58,707 bases of DNA, taken from NCBI RefSeq assembly GCF_000423185.1, contig NZ_AUHM01000041.1:1-58707 (forward strand), given 5' to 3'. Shown here piece by piece: positions 42,487 through 52,311 of this stretch. A model generated the notes under the pieces. That model had not been told where the DNA came from. It did not search any database and saw only the letters and a list, made by a program, of their open reading frames with translations. Both the position numbers and the translations under genes were made by a program. Numbering within the stretch: the first letter of the stretch is position 1; each line of letters begins with the position of its first letter. The DNA is from Inquilinus limosus DSM 16000 (GTDB lineage Bacteria; Pseudomonadota; Alphaproteobacteria; DSM-16000; Inquilinaceae).

Positions 42487-43887
42487 TCAGGCCGAGGGAT
42501 AGCAGAAGGAATCGGTCGAGCAGTCGCCGCCTTCGAGCCGGGTCTGATGCGCGCGATAGCCGTCCGGGAACTCGACCCAGTAATCCTTTGCCAGCTCCAG
42601 CCCGCCATCGGGGCCGACACGGGTCATGACCTGGGCGCCCGGCACGCCGTCGGGGTAGAACTGGTCGTCCCAGGTCGAATAGAGCGAATTGGTCCAATAC
42701 ACCCGCTTGCCGTCGCGGCTGATCTCGACCATCTGCGGCCCGCCGGCGAAGGCCTTGCCGTTCGGGTGGCGCGTGCGCCGGGCGATGCCGCCGATCCGGA
42801 CCGAGCCGGAGAGCTTCGGCTTGCGCGGGTCGCTGACGTCGTATTGCCGCATCTCGCCGGTGCCCCAGCAGGAGACGTAGAGGAACCGGTCATCCAGCGA
42901 CAGGTCGATGTCGGTCACCAGCGGCGGCACCGCGGCGAAGCCCTGCAGCAGCGGGGGCAGGCTGTCGCCCTCCGCCGGCTCGGGCGGGATCGTCGCCGTC
43001 TTCTCGATGTGGAAACGGCCATCCTCGCGCCACCAGGTCCAGATCGAGCCCTCCAGATTGGTGGTGTCGACCACGACGCCGAGGAAGCCGTATTCGCGCA
43101 CCGGGTCGTGCGCCGGCCGCACTTCCAGCGCCATCTGGTGGTTGGCGCCGAGATCGATGGTCTGGACGTTGCGCCGGGCCCGCAGGTCCCAGAAATGGAC
43201 CCGGTGGCCGTATTTGTTCGCCAGCAGGTCCTCCGGAACGATGCCGTTCTCGAACTGCGGCGGCAGCGCCCATTCGCTGGTCACCATGTAGTCGCGCGGC
43301 AGGTTCCACCAGAAGTCGTAGTGCAGCTCCTGCGGCCCGCGGTCGATCTCCCAGCGGCCCAGCACCTCGAAGGTCTCGCAATCCATGATGAAGATGCCGG
43401 GCGGGCCGTCGGTGCCGTCCGGGCCACCGCCGCCCAACGTGCTGACATAGATGCCGTCCGGGCCGCAATGGACGGTGTGGGGCCGGGAATAGCCGGTTTT
43501 CCGGAACACCTCCTCCGGCTCGATGATCTTGTGGATCTTCGCCTGGGCCGGGTCGGGCTTCGTGTCCACGACATAGAGGCGGGAGGATCGCATCCCGGGG
43601 ATGATCAGGTAACGCCGCTCGAGAAAGGCGTGGCCGGTCAGCGGCGACAGGGCCGAGGAGCAGGCGTTCCAGCCGAAATGATGGAACTCGTCGCCCGTGT
43701 TCGGCATCGCCACGGTGTGAACCACCCGGCTGTAGCTGGGCGAGCCGGGCTTGACGTCGATCACCGCCAGCGCGTCGGGCTGCGAGGCGTCCGGGCTGAG
43801 CAGCACGGTGTAGGCGAAGCTCTCGGGCGGGGCTTCCATCGCCAGCTTCGGCGAGGCGTGGAATGTCGGATCGGGCCTCATGGCCAT
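42487..43887 (-). CDS. mtoX: SBP56-family protein, probable methanethiol oxidase
   Basis: 466 residues from ATG 43885-43887 with AGGGAGA upstream. A beta-propeller of the selenium-binding-protein-56 family: DEFHHFGWNACSSALS, YSRPHTVHCGPDGIYVSTLGG, PQELHYDFWWNLPRDYMVTSEWA, VTDIDLSLDDRFLYVSCWGTGEMRQYD and YWTNSLYSTWDDQFYPDG contain the conserved His, Glu and Cys that bind copper in MtoX. The enzyme converts methanethiol to formaldehyde, H2S and H2O2. No signal peptide is visible, unlike some periplasmic MtoX. The usual SCO1/MauG partners are absent; a membrane protein follows instead. Confidence 0.85.
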   Translation of the reverse strand: MAMRPDPTFHASPKLAMEAPPESFAYTVLLSPDASQPDALAVIDVKPGSPSYSRVVHTVAMPNTGDEFHHFGWNACSSALSPLTGHAFLERRYLIIPGMRSSRLYVVDTKPDPAQAKIHKIIEPEEVFRKTGYSRPHTVHCGPDGIYVSTLGGGGPDGTDGPPGIFIMDCETFEVLGRWEIDRGPQELHYDFWWNLPRDYMVTSEWALPPQFENGIVPEDLLANKYGHRVHFWDLRARRNVQTIDLGANHQMALEVRPAHDPVREYGFLGVVVDTTNLEGSIWTWWREDGRFHIEKTATIPPEPAEGDSLPPLLQGFAAVPPLVTDIDLSLDDRFLYVSCWGTGEMRQYDVSDPRKPKLSGSVRIGGIARRTRHPNGKAFAGGPQMVEISRDGKRVYWTNSLYSTWDDQFYPDGVPGAQVMTRVGPDGGLELAKDYWVEFPDGYRAHQTRLEGGDCSTDSFCYPSA

Positions 43888-43971
43888 GGGCGGTCTCCCT
43901 GTCTCTTGGAGAGGCGCGCGGCGTCCTCTCGTCATGTGGGTTCGACACCCTGTCCGCTCCAGCCGAGACTA

Positions 43972-44898
43972 TCACGGACGTGGCGGCTCGATCCCCGGGA
44001 TTGCGCCGATCCGCTCGGCGAGGAAGTCGACCAGCAGGCGCACCCGGGCGATGCCGGCGCGTTCCGGCACGATCAGCAGGCTCAGGGGCACGGAGGGCGG
44101 CTCATACTCCGGCAGGATCGCCTCGAGCCGGCCATCCGACAGGAGGTCGTCGACCAGCCAGCGATGCGTGGGTGCGATGCCCCTGCCGGCGACGAGGGCC
44201 TCGCGCGCGGCGAGCCCGTGATCGACCCGGAGCCGCCCTCCGAAGGGGACCACATGGCGCTCGCCGTCCGGCCCCATCAGGACCAGCGTGTCGCTTCCGG
44301 CGACGTTCGACATGCGGACGCCCTCATGGCCGGACAGTTCCTGCGGAGCGGCCGGACGGCCGCGCGCCGCCAGATAGGAGGGCGCCGCCACCAGCAGCCG
44401 CCGGGACCGGCCGAGCGCCCGCAGCTTCATCGAGCTGTCGGTGAGCGGCCCCAGGCGCAATGCGATGTCGACGCCCTCTCGCACCAAGTCGATGCGCTCG
44501 TCGGTCAGGCTGAGGTCGACTCCGATCTCGGGATAGCGGTCCTGGAAGGAGAAGATCAGCCGGCTGACATGCAGCACCCCGAAGGCCGCCGTGCAGGAGA
44601 TCCGGATGGTGCCGGCCGGCGCGCCGCGCGCCCCTCGCGCCTCGTCGCCGGCTTGCTCCACGAGGCGCAGGATCTGGACGCAATCGGCGTAGTAGCGGCT
44701 GCCCTCGTCGGTCATCGTGACCCGCCGGGTGGTCCGGCTGAGCAGCGGCACGCCGACGGCCTCCTCCAACTCCCGCAGATGCCGTGTCACCGTCGACTGG
44801 CCGATCCCGAGCTCGCGCGCCACCGCCGACAGGCTGCCGCGCTCGGCGACGCGGACGAAGCTGCGCATGCGCTCCAGCGTGACGTCCGGCTTATCCAT
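43972..44898 (-). CDS. LysR-family regulator
   Basis: 308 residues from ATG 44896-44898 (the TTG at 44910 is an alternative). The HTH is at about 15-45 (LSAVARELGIGQSTVTRHLRELEEAVGVPLL). The effector domain contains AGTIRISCTAAFGVLHVSRLIFSFQDRYPEIGVDLSLTDERIDLV, typical of the AaeR/DmlR-like subgroup that often controls a divergent oxidoreductase. It is divergent from the frameshifted quinone-oxidoreductase gene across 79 bp, so it probably regulated that gene. Confidence 0.93.
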   Translation of the reverse strand: MDKPDVTLERMRSFVRVAERGSLSAVARELGIGQSTVTRHLRELEEAVGVPLLSRTTRRVTMTDEGSRYYADCVQILRLVEQAGDEARGARGAPAGTIRISCTAAFGVLHVSRLIFSFQDRYPEIGVDLSLTDERIDLVREGVDIALRLGPLTDSSMKLRALGRSRRLLVAAPSYLAARGRPAAPQELSGHEGVRMSNVAGSDTLVLMGPDGERHVVPFGGRLRVDHGLAAREALVAGRGIAPTHRWLVDDLLSDGRLEAILPEYEPPSVPLSLLIVPERAGIARVRLLVDFLAERIGAIPGIEPPRP

Positions 44899-44977
44899 CT
44901 TTCGGCACAATCATATCCATTACCGACATGTAGCGATGGTATTGGCAGTGGCTACCTGAAGGGCGGTTTTCCCGACA

Positions 44978-45789
44978 ATGGATCTGCCGACCATGAAGGT
45001 TCTGCTCGTCTTCGCCCATCCCGAACCGCGCTCGCTCAATGCCGCGCTCCGTGACGTCGCCGTCCGCGAGCTCGAGGCCCAGGGTCATGAGGTGCGGGTC
45101 TCGGATCTCTATGCCCAGGGCTGGAAATCCGAGGTCGACCGCTCCGATTCCCCCCGCTGGCGCCGGACGCGCGGCTGAAGGTGGCCGCGGCCTCCGGAGA
45201 GGCCTTTGCTGCCGGCGCGCTGACCGCCGACGTCAGGGCCGAGCACGAGAAGCTGCTATGGGCCGACGTCCTGATCCTGCAGTTCCCGCTCTGGTGGTAC
45301 ACGATGCCGGCAATCCTCAAGGGCTGGGTCGACCGGGTCTATGCCTACGGCTTCGCCTATGGCGTCGGCGAGCACAGCGACCGGCATTGGGGCGACCGCT
45401 TCGGCGAAGGGACCTTCGCCGGCAAGCGCGCCATGCTGATCGTGACCACCGGTGGCTGGGAGGAGCACTATTCCGGCCGCGGGGTGAACGGGCCGATCGA
45501 CGACCTGCTGTTCCCGATCAACCACGGCATCCTCTACTATCCGGGCTACGACGTGCTGCCGCCCTTCGTGACCTATCGGGTGGACCGCCTCGACGAGGCC
45601 GGCTTCGAGGCCGTGGCCGAGCGCCTGCGCGAGCGGATGCGGACGATCGCGACCACGCCGCCCATCCCCTACCGCCGGCAGAACGGCGGCGACTATCTGA
45701 TTCCGAGCCTGCAGCTTCGCCCCGGCCTGGGCGATCCGGGCGCGGCCGGATTCGCGCTGCACCTGAACGGCGCCGAGGCGGCCGAGTAG
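44978..45789 (+). pseudogene. NAD(P)H:quinone oxidoreductase (flavodoxin-like fold), frameshifted
   Basis: Two frames make one gene. The first (44978-45178) encodes MKVLLVFAHPEPRSLNAALRDVAVRELEAQGHEVRVSDLY and goes out of frame at a run of six C (45150-45155), ending at TGA 45176-45178. The second, in the next frame, continues LAPDARLKVAAASGEAF and then LLWADVLILQFPLWWYTMPAILKGWVDRVYAYGF (FMN/quinone site) to the stop at 45787-45789. One missing base at or near the C run restores a 270-residue Flavodoxin_2/NQO1-type reductase. The second part alone opens from GTG 45181. The cause could be decay, a sequencing error or slippage. The divergent LysR gene would be its regulator. Confidence 0.85.
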
Positions 45790-45804
45790 GCTCCGCGGCG
45801 CGGA

Positions 45805-46749
45805 TCAGGCGCCATGCGCCTCCCGCGCCGCGTCGCGCACCATGGCCATGAAGATCCGGCCGGCATCGGTGGGCGGCACCTCGGCCCGCATGGTCAGGCC
45901 GACCGGCCCGGTGGAGTCGCTGGATTCGAGCGGCAGCTCGGCCAGCACGCCTTCCTCCAGGTCCTGGACCAAGGCGCCGCGCGAGATGATCCAGACCGCG
46001 TCGGTGCGGCGGACGAAGGAGCGGCCGAAGGTGGCCGACACGCTCTCGATCCGGTCCGGCAGCGCCTCGATCCCGGCGGCGATCAGCAGACGGTCGACGG
46101 TCGGCCGGATCACCGCCCCCGGCGGCGGCGCGATCACCGGATAGCCGCGGATGTCACGCACGGCGACCACGGGGCGGGACAGCAGCGGATGGCCGGGCCG
46201 AACCGCGAAGGCGATGCGCTCGGAATAGAGGTGCTCGAAGGACAGGCCGGTCATCTGCTCCGGCTCCGCCAGCCGGCCGAGCACGAGGTCGAGCTCGCCC
46301 ACGCGCAGCTGCCCGAGCAGCATCTGGTTCGGCCCGTCGACCACCCGCACCACCACGCCGGGACAGGCCCGCCGGAAGCGCTGCAGCGCTTCCGGCATCA
46401 TCTGCGCCGCCACGGTCGGCAGCACGCCGACACGCAGCAGCTCCTCCCCTACCGCGCGCGCCCGCACCACGCTTTCGATGCCCTGGCGCAGCGCCGTGAC
46501 GCTGGTGCCTGCGTGATGCAGGAAGGTGCGGCCGAAGGGGGTCAGCACCACGCCCTTGCGGCTGCGGTCGAACAGGGGCGCGCCCAGCGCCTCCTCCAGC
46601 TCCCGTAGGGTCTTCGACACGGCCGGCTGGCTGATCGCCAGCGCGTCGGCCGCGGCCACCACGCTGCGCAGCCGCACCGCCTCGAGGAAGCATTGCAGGT
46701 GGCGGAGCTTGATCCGCCGCTCGATCGCCGCCGCGCTGTCGCGTTCCAC
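45805..46749 (-). CDS. pcaQ: LysR-family activator of the protocatechuate pathway
   Basis: 314 residues from GTG 46747-46749; no ATG exists near the family start IERRIKLRHLQCFLEAV. The HTH is at about 25-60 (VVAAADALAISQPAVSKTLRELEEALGAPLF) and the C-terminal sensor contains VGVLPTVAAQMMPEALQRFRRACPGVVVRVVDGPNQMLL, typical of PcaQ. PcaQ activates pcaDCHG-type operons in response to beta-carboxymuconate or its lactone. It is divergent from pcaD, with a PcaQ-like box directly beside its own start codon, so autoregulation is likely. Confidence 0.92.
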   Translation of the reverse strand: MERDSAAAIERRIKLRHLQCFLEAVRLRSVVAAADALAISQPAVSKTLRELEEALGAPLFDRSRKGVVLTPFGRTFLHHAGTSVTALRQGIESVVRARAVGEELLRVGVLPTVAAQMMPEALQRFRRACPGVVVRVVDGPNQMLLGQLRVGELDLVLGRLAEPEQMTGLSFEHLYSERIAFAVRPGHPLLSRPVVAVRDIRGYPVIAPPPGAVIRPTVDRLLIAAGIEALPDRIESVSATFGRSFVRRTDAVWIISRGALVQDLEEGVLAELPLESSDSTGPVGLTMRAEVPPTDAGRIFMAMVRDAAREAHGA

Positions 46750-46750
46750 G

Positions 46751-46766
46751 ATAATCTACCGGTTAT
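46751..46766. promoter_or_regulatory. PcaQ-type binding site
   Basis: ATAATC-TACC-GGTTAT fits the published PcaQ box ATAACC-N4-GGTTAA with one mismatch in each arm. It lies one base upstream of the pcaQ start codon and 99 bp upstream of pcaD, so binding would affect both. Confidence 0.6.
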
Positions 46767-46864
46767 GTTTTCTGGCCAATTCGTCATTTTACATAACCTT
46801 CCCGACCACGCACAGTGCATCGCGGAAGCGGGACGAACCCGGAAAAGGCGAGCCAGGGCAAGGG

Positions 46865-47653
46865 ATGGACGCGGTCAAGGCGAACGGCATCGTGCTGCAT
46901 GTCGAGGACAGGGGCCCGCGGAACGCGCCCGCCCTGGTCCTCATCAACTCCGTCGGCACCGATTTCCGCATCTGGGATGCGGTGGTGCCGCATTTCCCCG
47001 AACACCGGATCCTGCGCTACGACAAGCGCGGCCACGGCCTGTCCGGCAGCGAGGGCGGCGACAGCATCGACATCCACGCCGCCGATCTCGCCGCCCTGCT
47101 GGACGCGCGGGGCATCGGCCGGGCCACCGTGGTCGGGCTGTCGATCGGCGGCATGATCGCGCTCGGCCTCACTCGGCTGCGGCCGGACCTGGTCGAGCGG
47201 CTGGTGCTGTGCGACACCGCCCACCGCATCGGCACGGCCGAGGCCTGGCAGGCACGGATCGAGGCGGTGCGGGCCGGCGGCGTCGCCGGCATCGCCGAGG
47301 CGACGATGGAGCGCTGGTTCTCCGCCGAATTCCGGGCGCGGCAGCCGGATCTGGTCGCGGTCGCACGGACCATGCTAAGCCGCACCCCGGCCGACGGCTA
47401 CATCGCCGCCTGCGCCGCGCTGCGCGACGGCGACCTGACCGCGGCGGCGCAAGCCGTGGCGGTGCCGACGCTGTGCCTGTGCGGCACTGAGGATCCGGCC
47501 ACGCCGCCGGCGCTGGTGCGGTCGCTCGCCGCCCTGATCCCGGGCGCGCGCTATGAAGACATCGCCGGCGCAGGCCACATCCCCTGCATCGAGGCGCCGG
47601 AGATCCTGGCCGGGCTGATCCGCGGCTTCATCGAGGAGAGCCGCCGTGACTGA
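46865..47653 (+). CDS. pcaD: 3-oxoadipate enol-lactonase
   Basis: 262 residues from ATG 46865 with AGGGCAAGGG upstream; a longer frame from 46526 is antisense to pcaQ. Alpha/beta hydrolase with nucleophile VVGLSIGGMIALG (Ser93), acid CGTEDPATPP and histidine GAGHIPCIEAP. It opens beta-ketoadipate enol-lactone to beta-ketoadipate in the cytoplasm. First gene of the pca operon; its stop overlaps the GTG start of pcaC by eight bases. Confidence 0.94.
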   Translation: MDAVKANGIVLHVEDRGPRNAPALVLINSVGTDFRIWDAVVPHFPEHRILRYDKRGHGLSGSEGGDSIDIHAADLAALLDARGIGRATVVGLSIGGMIALGLTRLRPDLVERLVLCDTAHRIGTAEAWQARIEAVRAGGVAGIAEATMERWFSAEFRARQPDLVAVARTMLSRTPADGYIAACAALRDGDLTAAAQAVAVPTLCLCGTEDPATPPALVRSLAALIPGARYEDIAGAGHIPCIEAPEILAGLIRGFIEESRRD

Positions 47654-48041
47654 TGCGCAGTACGACCAAGGCATGGCGGTGCGCCGGAAGGTGCTGGGCG
47701 ACGTCCATGTCGACCGCGCCCAGGCCCGGACCACCGAATTCGACGCGCCGTTCCAGGAGTTCATCACCCGCGGCGCCTGGGGCGGGGTGTGGAGCCGGCC
47801 GCAGCTGACCCATCGCGAGCGGTCGATGCTGACCATCGCCCTTCTCGCCGCTCTGGGTCATCATGAGGAACTGGCGATGCATATCCGCGCCACCGCCAAC
47901 ACCGGCGCCACGGCGGAGGACATCCGCGAAGCGCTGCTGCATGTCGCGGTCTATGCCGGGGTGCCGGCGGCCAACGCCGCCTTCGCCATCGCCAAGACGG
48001 TGTTCGCCGAACGGGACGGCGACCGGGAGGAACAGAAGTGA
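47646..48041 (+). CDS. pcaC: 4-carboxymuconolactone decarboxylase
   Basis: 131 residues from GTG 47646. A CMD/AhpD-fold protein: FDAPFQEFITRGAWGGVWSRPQLTHRERSMLTIALLAALGHHEELAMHIRA then the helical ANTGATAEDIREALLHVAVYAGVPAANAAF. It removes CO2 from gamma-carboxymuconolactone to give the enol-lactone used by PcaD. The stand-alone length is normal; in some bacteria PcaC is fused to PcaD. Overlap with pcaD and pcaH (GTGA) keeps the operon tightly coupled. Confidence 0.95.
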   Translation: MTDAQYDQGMAVRRKVLGDVHVDRAQARTTEFDAPFQEFITRGAWGGVWSRPQLTHRERSMLTIALLAALGHHEELAMHIRATANTGATAEDIREALLHVAVYAGVPAANAAFAIAKTVFAERDGDREEQK

Positions 48042-48730
48042 GCTTCCAGCCGCGCGACTGGCGGATCCATCCGCCCCATCTCTACGAAGGCTATCGTTCG
48101 ACCGTGCTGCGGGCGCCGTCACAGCCGCTGGTGCCCCTCACCGGCGCGCTGTCCGAGCACCAGGGTCCGGCCTTCACCGCCGCCCCGCGGGAGGAGGCCG
48201 ACCTGACCCGCAACGGCCGGGTCAATGGCGAGCCGCTGGGCGAGCGCATCATCGTCACCGGCCGGGTGCTGGACGAGGATGCGCGGCCGGTCGCCGGCAC
48301 GCTGGTCGAGCTGTGGCAGGCCAACGCCGCCGGCCGCTACATCCACAAGGCCGACCAGCACGACGCGCCGCTGGACCCGAACTTCCTGGGAGCAGGACGC
48401 TGCGTCACCGATGCCGAGGGCCGCTACCGTTTCCTGACCATCAAGCCGGGCGCCTATCCCTGGCGCAACCACCCGAACGCCTGGCGGCCGCAGCACATCC
48501 ATTTCTCGCTGTTCGGCCCGGCCTTCGCCACAAGGCTGGTGACGCAGATGTACTTCCCCGGCGATCCGCTGCACGGGCTGGACCCGATGTTCAACAGCGT
48601 CCCCGACCCGGCGGCGCGCGAACGGCTGATCGCGCGCTTCAGCCTCGACATCACCGAGCCGGAAGTCGCCCTCGGCTACGAATTCGACATCGTCCTGCGC
48701 GGGCGCCTGGCGACGCCGATGGAGGGCTGA
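48038..48730 (+). CDS. pcaH: protocatechuate 3,4-dioxygenase beta subunit
   Basis: 230 residues from GTG 48038. The non-haem Fe(III) ligands are present with canonical spacing: Tyr101 (AAGRYIHK), Tyr140 (GAYPWRN), His153 and His155 (PQHIHFS), 39, 13 and 2 residues apart as in Pseudomonas. It performs intradiol cleavage of protocatechuate to beta-carboxymuconate as an alpha-beta heteromultimer with PcaG. N-terminal REEADLTRN and HQGPAF are typical of the beta chain. Confidence 0.96.
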   Translation: MSFQPRDWRIHPPHLYEGYRSTVLRAPSQPLVPLTGALSEHQGPAFTAAPREEADLTRNGRVNGEPLGERIIVTGRVLDEDARPVAGTLVELWQANAAGRYIHKADQHDAPLDPNFLGAGRCVTDAEGRYRFLTIKPGAYPWRNHPNAWRPQHIHFSLFGPAFATRLVTQMYFPGDPLHGLDPMFNSVPDPAARERLIARFSLDITEPEVALGYEFDIVLRGRLATPMEG

Positions 48731-48733
48731 GGC

Positions 48734-49309
48734 GTGGCGAAGCTTCCCCAGACCGGGTCGCAGACCGTCGGCCCCTTCTTCGCCTATGGCCTGACGCCGC
48801 GGCAATATGGCTACGACTTCCCGCAGATCGCCGACGGCACCATCGCCGGCGACGCGTTGCCGGGCGAGCGCATCCGCATCACCGGCCGGGTGCTGGACGG
48901 CGCCGGCCAGCCGATCGAGGACGCGCTGGTCGAGATCTGGCAGGCGGATTCCACGGGCGTGTTCCCGGGGCCGCAGCGGACGGCCAATGACGGCTTCACC
49001 GGCTTCGGCCGCTGCGGCACCGGCACGGATCCGGAGCGGCGCTTCGTCTTCGACACGATCAAGCCCGGCGCGCCGGGTCCGGGCCAGGCGCCACATCTCA
49101 GCGTCATCGTCTTCATGCGCGGCATGCTGGTGCATTGCTACACCCGCATCTATTTCCCGGACGAGCCGGCCAATGCCGAGGATCCGGTTCTGAACGCGGT
49201 TCCCCAAGCACGCCAAAGCACCCTGATCGCGCAGAGCGAGGGCCCCGGCCGCTACCGCTTCGATATCCGCATGCAGGGCGACGGCGAGACCGTCTTCTTC
49301 GAGATCTGA
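48734..49309 (+). CDS. pcaG: protocatechuate 3,4-dioxygenase alpha subunit
   Basis: 191 residues from GTG 48734, three bases after the pcaH stop. TGSQTVGPFFAYGLTPRQYGYDF at the N-terminus and APHLSVIVFMRGMLVHCYTRIYFPDE are typical of the alpha chain; the intradiol fold is retained while the iron-ligand tyrosines and histidines are not, as expected for the non-catalytic subunit that helps shape the substrate pocket. It assembles with PcaH. Confidence 0.95.
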   Translation: MAKLPQTGSQTVGPFFAYGLTPRQYGYDFPQIADGTIAGDALPGERIRITGRVLDGAGQPIEDALVEIWQADSTGVFPGPQRTANDGFTGFGRCGTGTDPERRFVFDTIKPGAPGPGQAPHLSVIVFMRGMLVHCYTRIYFPDEPANAEDPVLNAVPQARQSTLIAQSEGPGRYRFDIRMQGDGETVFFEI

Positions 49310-49312
49310 CCG

Positions 49313-50170
49313 ATGGCGAAATTCCAGACCCTGGCCGAGGCTGTCGCCGAGAACCTGCGCGACGGCGACACCGCGGCCTTCGAGGGCTTCACTCATCTGA
49401 TCCCGCATGCCGCGGCGCATGAGGCGATCCGCCAGGGCCGGCGCGGCCTGACCCTGATCCGGATGACGCCGGACCTGGTCTACGACCAGATGATCGGCAT
49501 GGGCTGCGCCCGCAAGCTGGTCTTCTCCTATGCCGGCAACCCCGGCGTCGGCCTGCTGCGTCGGTTGCGCGACGCGGTCGAGAAGGGCTGGCCGAACCCG
49601 GTCGAGATCGAGGAGCATTCCCACGCCGCCATGGCCAACGCCTATGAGGCCGGGGCGGCCGGCCTGCCCTGCGCCGTGTTCCGCGGCTATCGCGGCGCCG
49701 ACCTGGCCAAGGTCAACCCGAACATCAAGTCGGTCACCTGCCCCTTCACCGGCGAGGCGCTGGCGGCGGTGCCGGCGATCCGCCCGGACGTGACCTTCAT
49801 CCACGCCCAGAAGGCGAACCGCCGCGGCGACGTGCTGATCGAGGGCATCGTCGGCGTGCAGAAGGAGGCGGTGCTGGCGGCGAAAAGGTCCGTGGTGACG
49901 GTGGAGGAGATCGTCGAGGATTTCGCCGGCATCCACCCCAATGCCTGCGTGCTGCCGCGCTGGACCGTGACCTCCATCGTCCATGTCCCGGGCGGCGCCC
50001 ATCCGTCCTACGCCCATGGCTATTACCCGCGCGACAACGCCTTCTACCTGGCCTGGGACAGGATCGCCGCCGACCGCGAGGCTTTCCTCGCCTGGATGAA
50101 GGCCCATGTGATCGAGAGCGGCCCCGACGCCTTCGCCGGCCGGGTCGCGCCGCTGAGCGGGAGGGCCTGA
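49313..50170 (+). CDS. pcaI: 3-oxoadipate CoA-transferase subunit A
   Basis: 285 residues, a family I CoA-transferase alpha subunit of the glutaconate/ketoadipate-like type: DGDTAAFEGFTHLIPHAAAHEAIRQGRRGLTLIRMTPDLVYDQMIGMG and FSYAGNPGVGLLRRL near the CoA site, ending YLAWDRIAADREAFLAWMKAHVI. It transfers CoA from succinyl-CoA to beta-ketoadipate together with the B subunit. The longer type (285 rather than about 230) is the kind found beside pcaJ of about 260 residues in Rhodospirillales and Rhizobiales. Identity of substrate is inferred from operon position. Confidence 0.88.
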   Translation: MAKFQTLAEAVAENLRDGDTAAFEGFTHLIPHAAAHEAIRQGRRGLTLIRMTPDLVYDQMIGMGCARKLVFSYAGNPGVGLLRRLRDAVEKGWPNPVEIEEHSHAAMANAYEAGAAGLPCAVFRGYRGADLAKVNPNIKSVTCPFTGEALAAVPAIRPDVTFIHAQKANRRGDVLIEGIVGVQKEAVLAAKRSVVTVEEIVEDFAGIHPNACVLPRWTVTSIVHVPGGAHPSYAHGYYPRDNAFYLAWDRIAADREAFLAWMKAHVIESGPDAFAGRVAPLSGRA

Positions 50171-50198
50171 GGGTGATGGGAGGGCTTTCCCCCTTATT

Positions 50199-50286
50199 GT
50201 CATCGCCGGGCTTGACCCGGCGATCCAGGGGCCACCCAGAGCGGCATCGGCATTTCCTGGAAGCCCGGGTCAAGCCCGGGCATGAC
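50199..50286. repeat. palindromic repeat between pcaI and pcaJ
   Basis: GTCATCGCCGGGCTTGACCC at the left and GGGTCAAGCCCGGGCATGAC at the right are imperfect reverse complements; the loop includes GGGGCCACCCAGAGCGG. An 88-bp extragenic hairpin of a 'cgggcttgacccg' family. It occupies most of the 150-bp gap that splits the otherwise compact operon. Confidence 0.8.
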
Positions 50287-50320
50287 AGTTGTAGCGTGTT
50301 CAAGGACTTGGCGGTGTGAG

Positions 50321-51096
50321 ATGCCCGAACCGACTTTCACCCCCGACGAGATGATGACCATCGCGGCCGCCCGGGCGCTGCGCAACGAGGATGTCTGCTT
50401 CGTCGGCATCGGCGCGCCGTCCGCCGCCTGCAACGTGGCGCGGCTGACCCACGCCCCGGACATCACCCTGATCTACGAGAGCGGCACCATCGGCACCGCG
50501 CCCGACGTGCTGCCGCTGTCGATCGGCGACGGCGAGCTGTGCGACACCGCCGTCACCACCGTCTCGGTGCCGGAGATGTTCCGTTACTGGCTGCAGGGCG
50601 GGCGGATCACGGTCGGGTTTCTCGGCGCCGCCCAGCTCGACCGTTTCGGCAATATCAACACCACGGTGATCGGCGACTACCACAAGCCCACCGTCCGCCT
50701 GCCGGGCGGCGGCGGCGCGCCGGAGATCGCGACCTCCTGCGGCGAGGTCTTCATCACCATGAAGCAGAACAAGCGCGGCATGGTCGAGACCATCGACTTC
50801 TTCACCTCACTCGGCCACGGCACGGGCGGCGACGACCGCGCCCGCCACGGCGTCAGCACCAAGGGCCCGACCCTTCTGGTCACCGACCTCGCGGTGTGGC
50901 GGCCCCACCCGGTGACGAAGGAGTTCACCGTGGTCTCGCTGCATCCGGGCGTGACCCGCGAGCAGGTGCAGGAGACCTGCGGCTGGACCGTCCGCTTCGC
51001 CGACAATCTCGAGGAGACGCCGCCGCCCTCGGCCCTCGAGCTGAAGACGCTGCGCGACCTGAAGGAGCGCACCCGCATCGCCCATGGAGAGGCCGC

Positions 51097-51100
<4 letters not shown>
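50321..51100 (+). CDS. pcaJ: 3-oxoadipate CoA-transferase subunit B
   Basis: 259 residues from ATG 50321 (a frame from 50282 includes the repeat edge and is not used). VGIGAPSAACNVARLTHAPDITLIYESGTIGTAPDVLPLSIGDGEL carries the catalytic glutamate (YESGTIG) of family I CoA-transferases, and FLGAAQLDRFGNINTTVIG follows. It pairs with the A subunit upstream to make beta-ketoadipyl-CoA. ATGA overlap with pcaF. Confidence 0.9.
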
Positions 51101-52302
<1,202 letters not shown>

Positions 52303-52311
52303 CCTCCCGTC

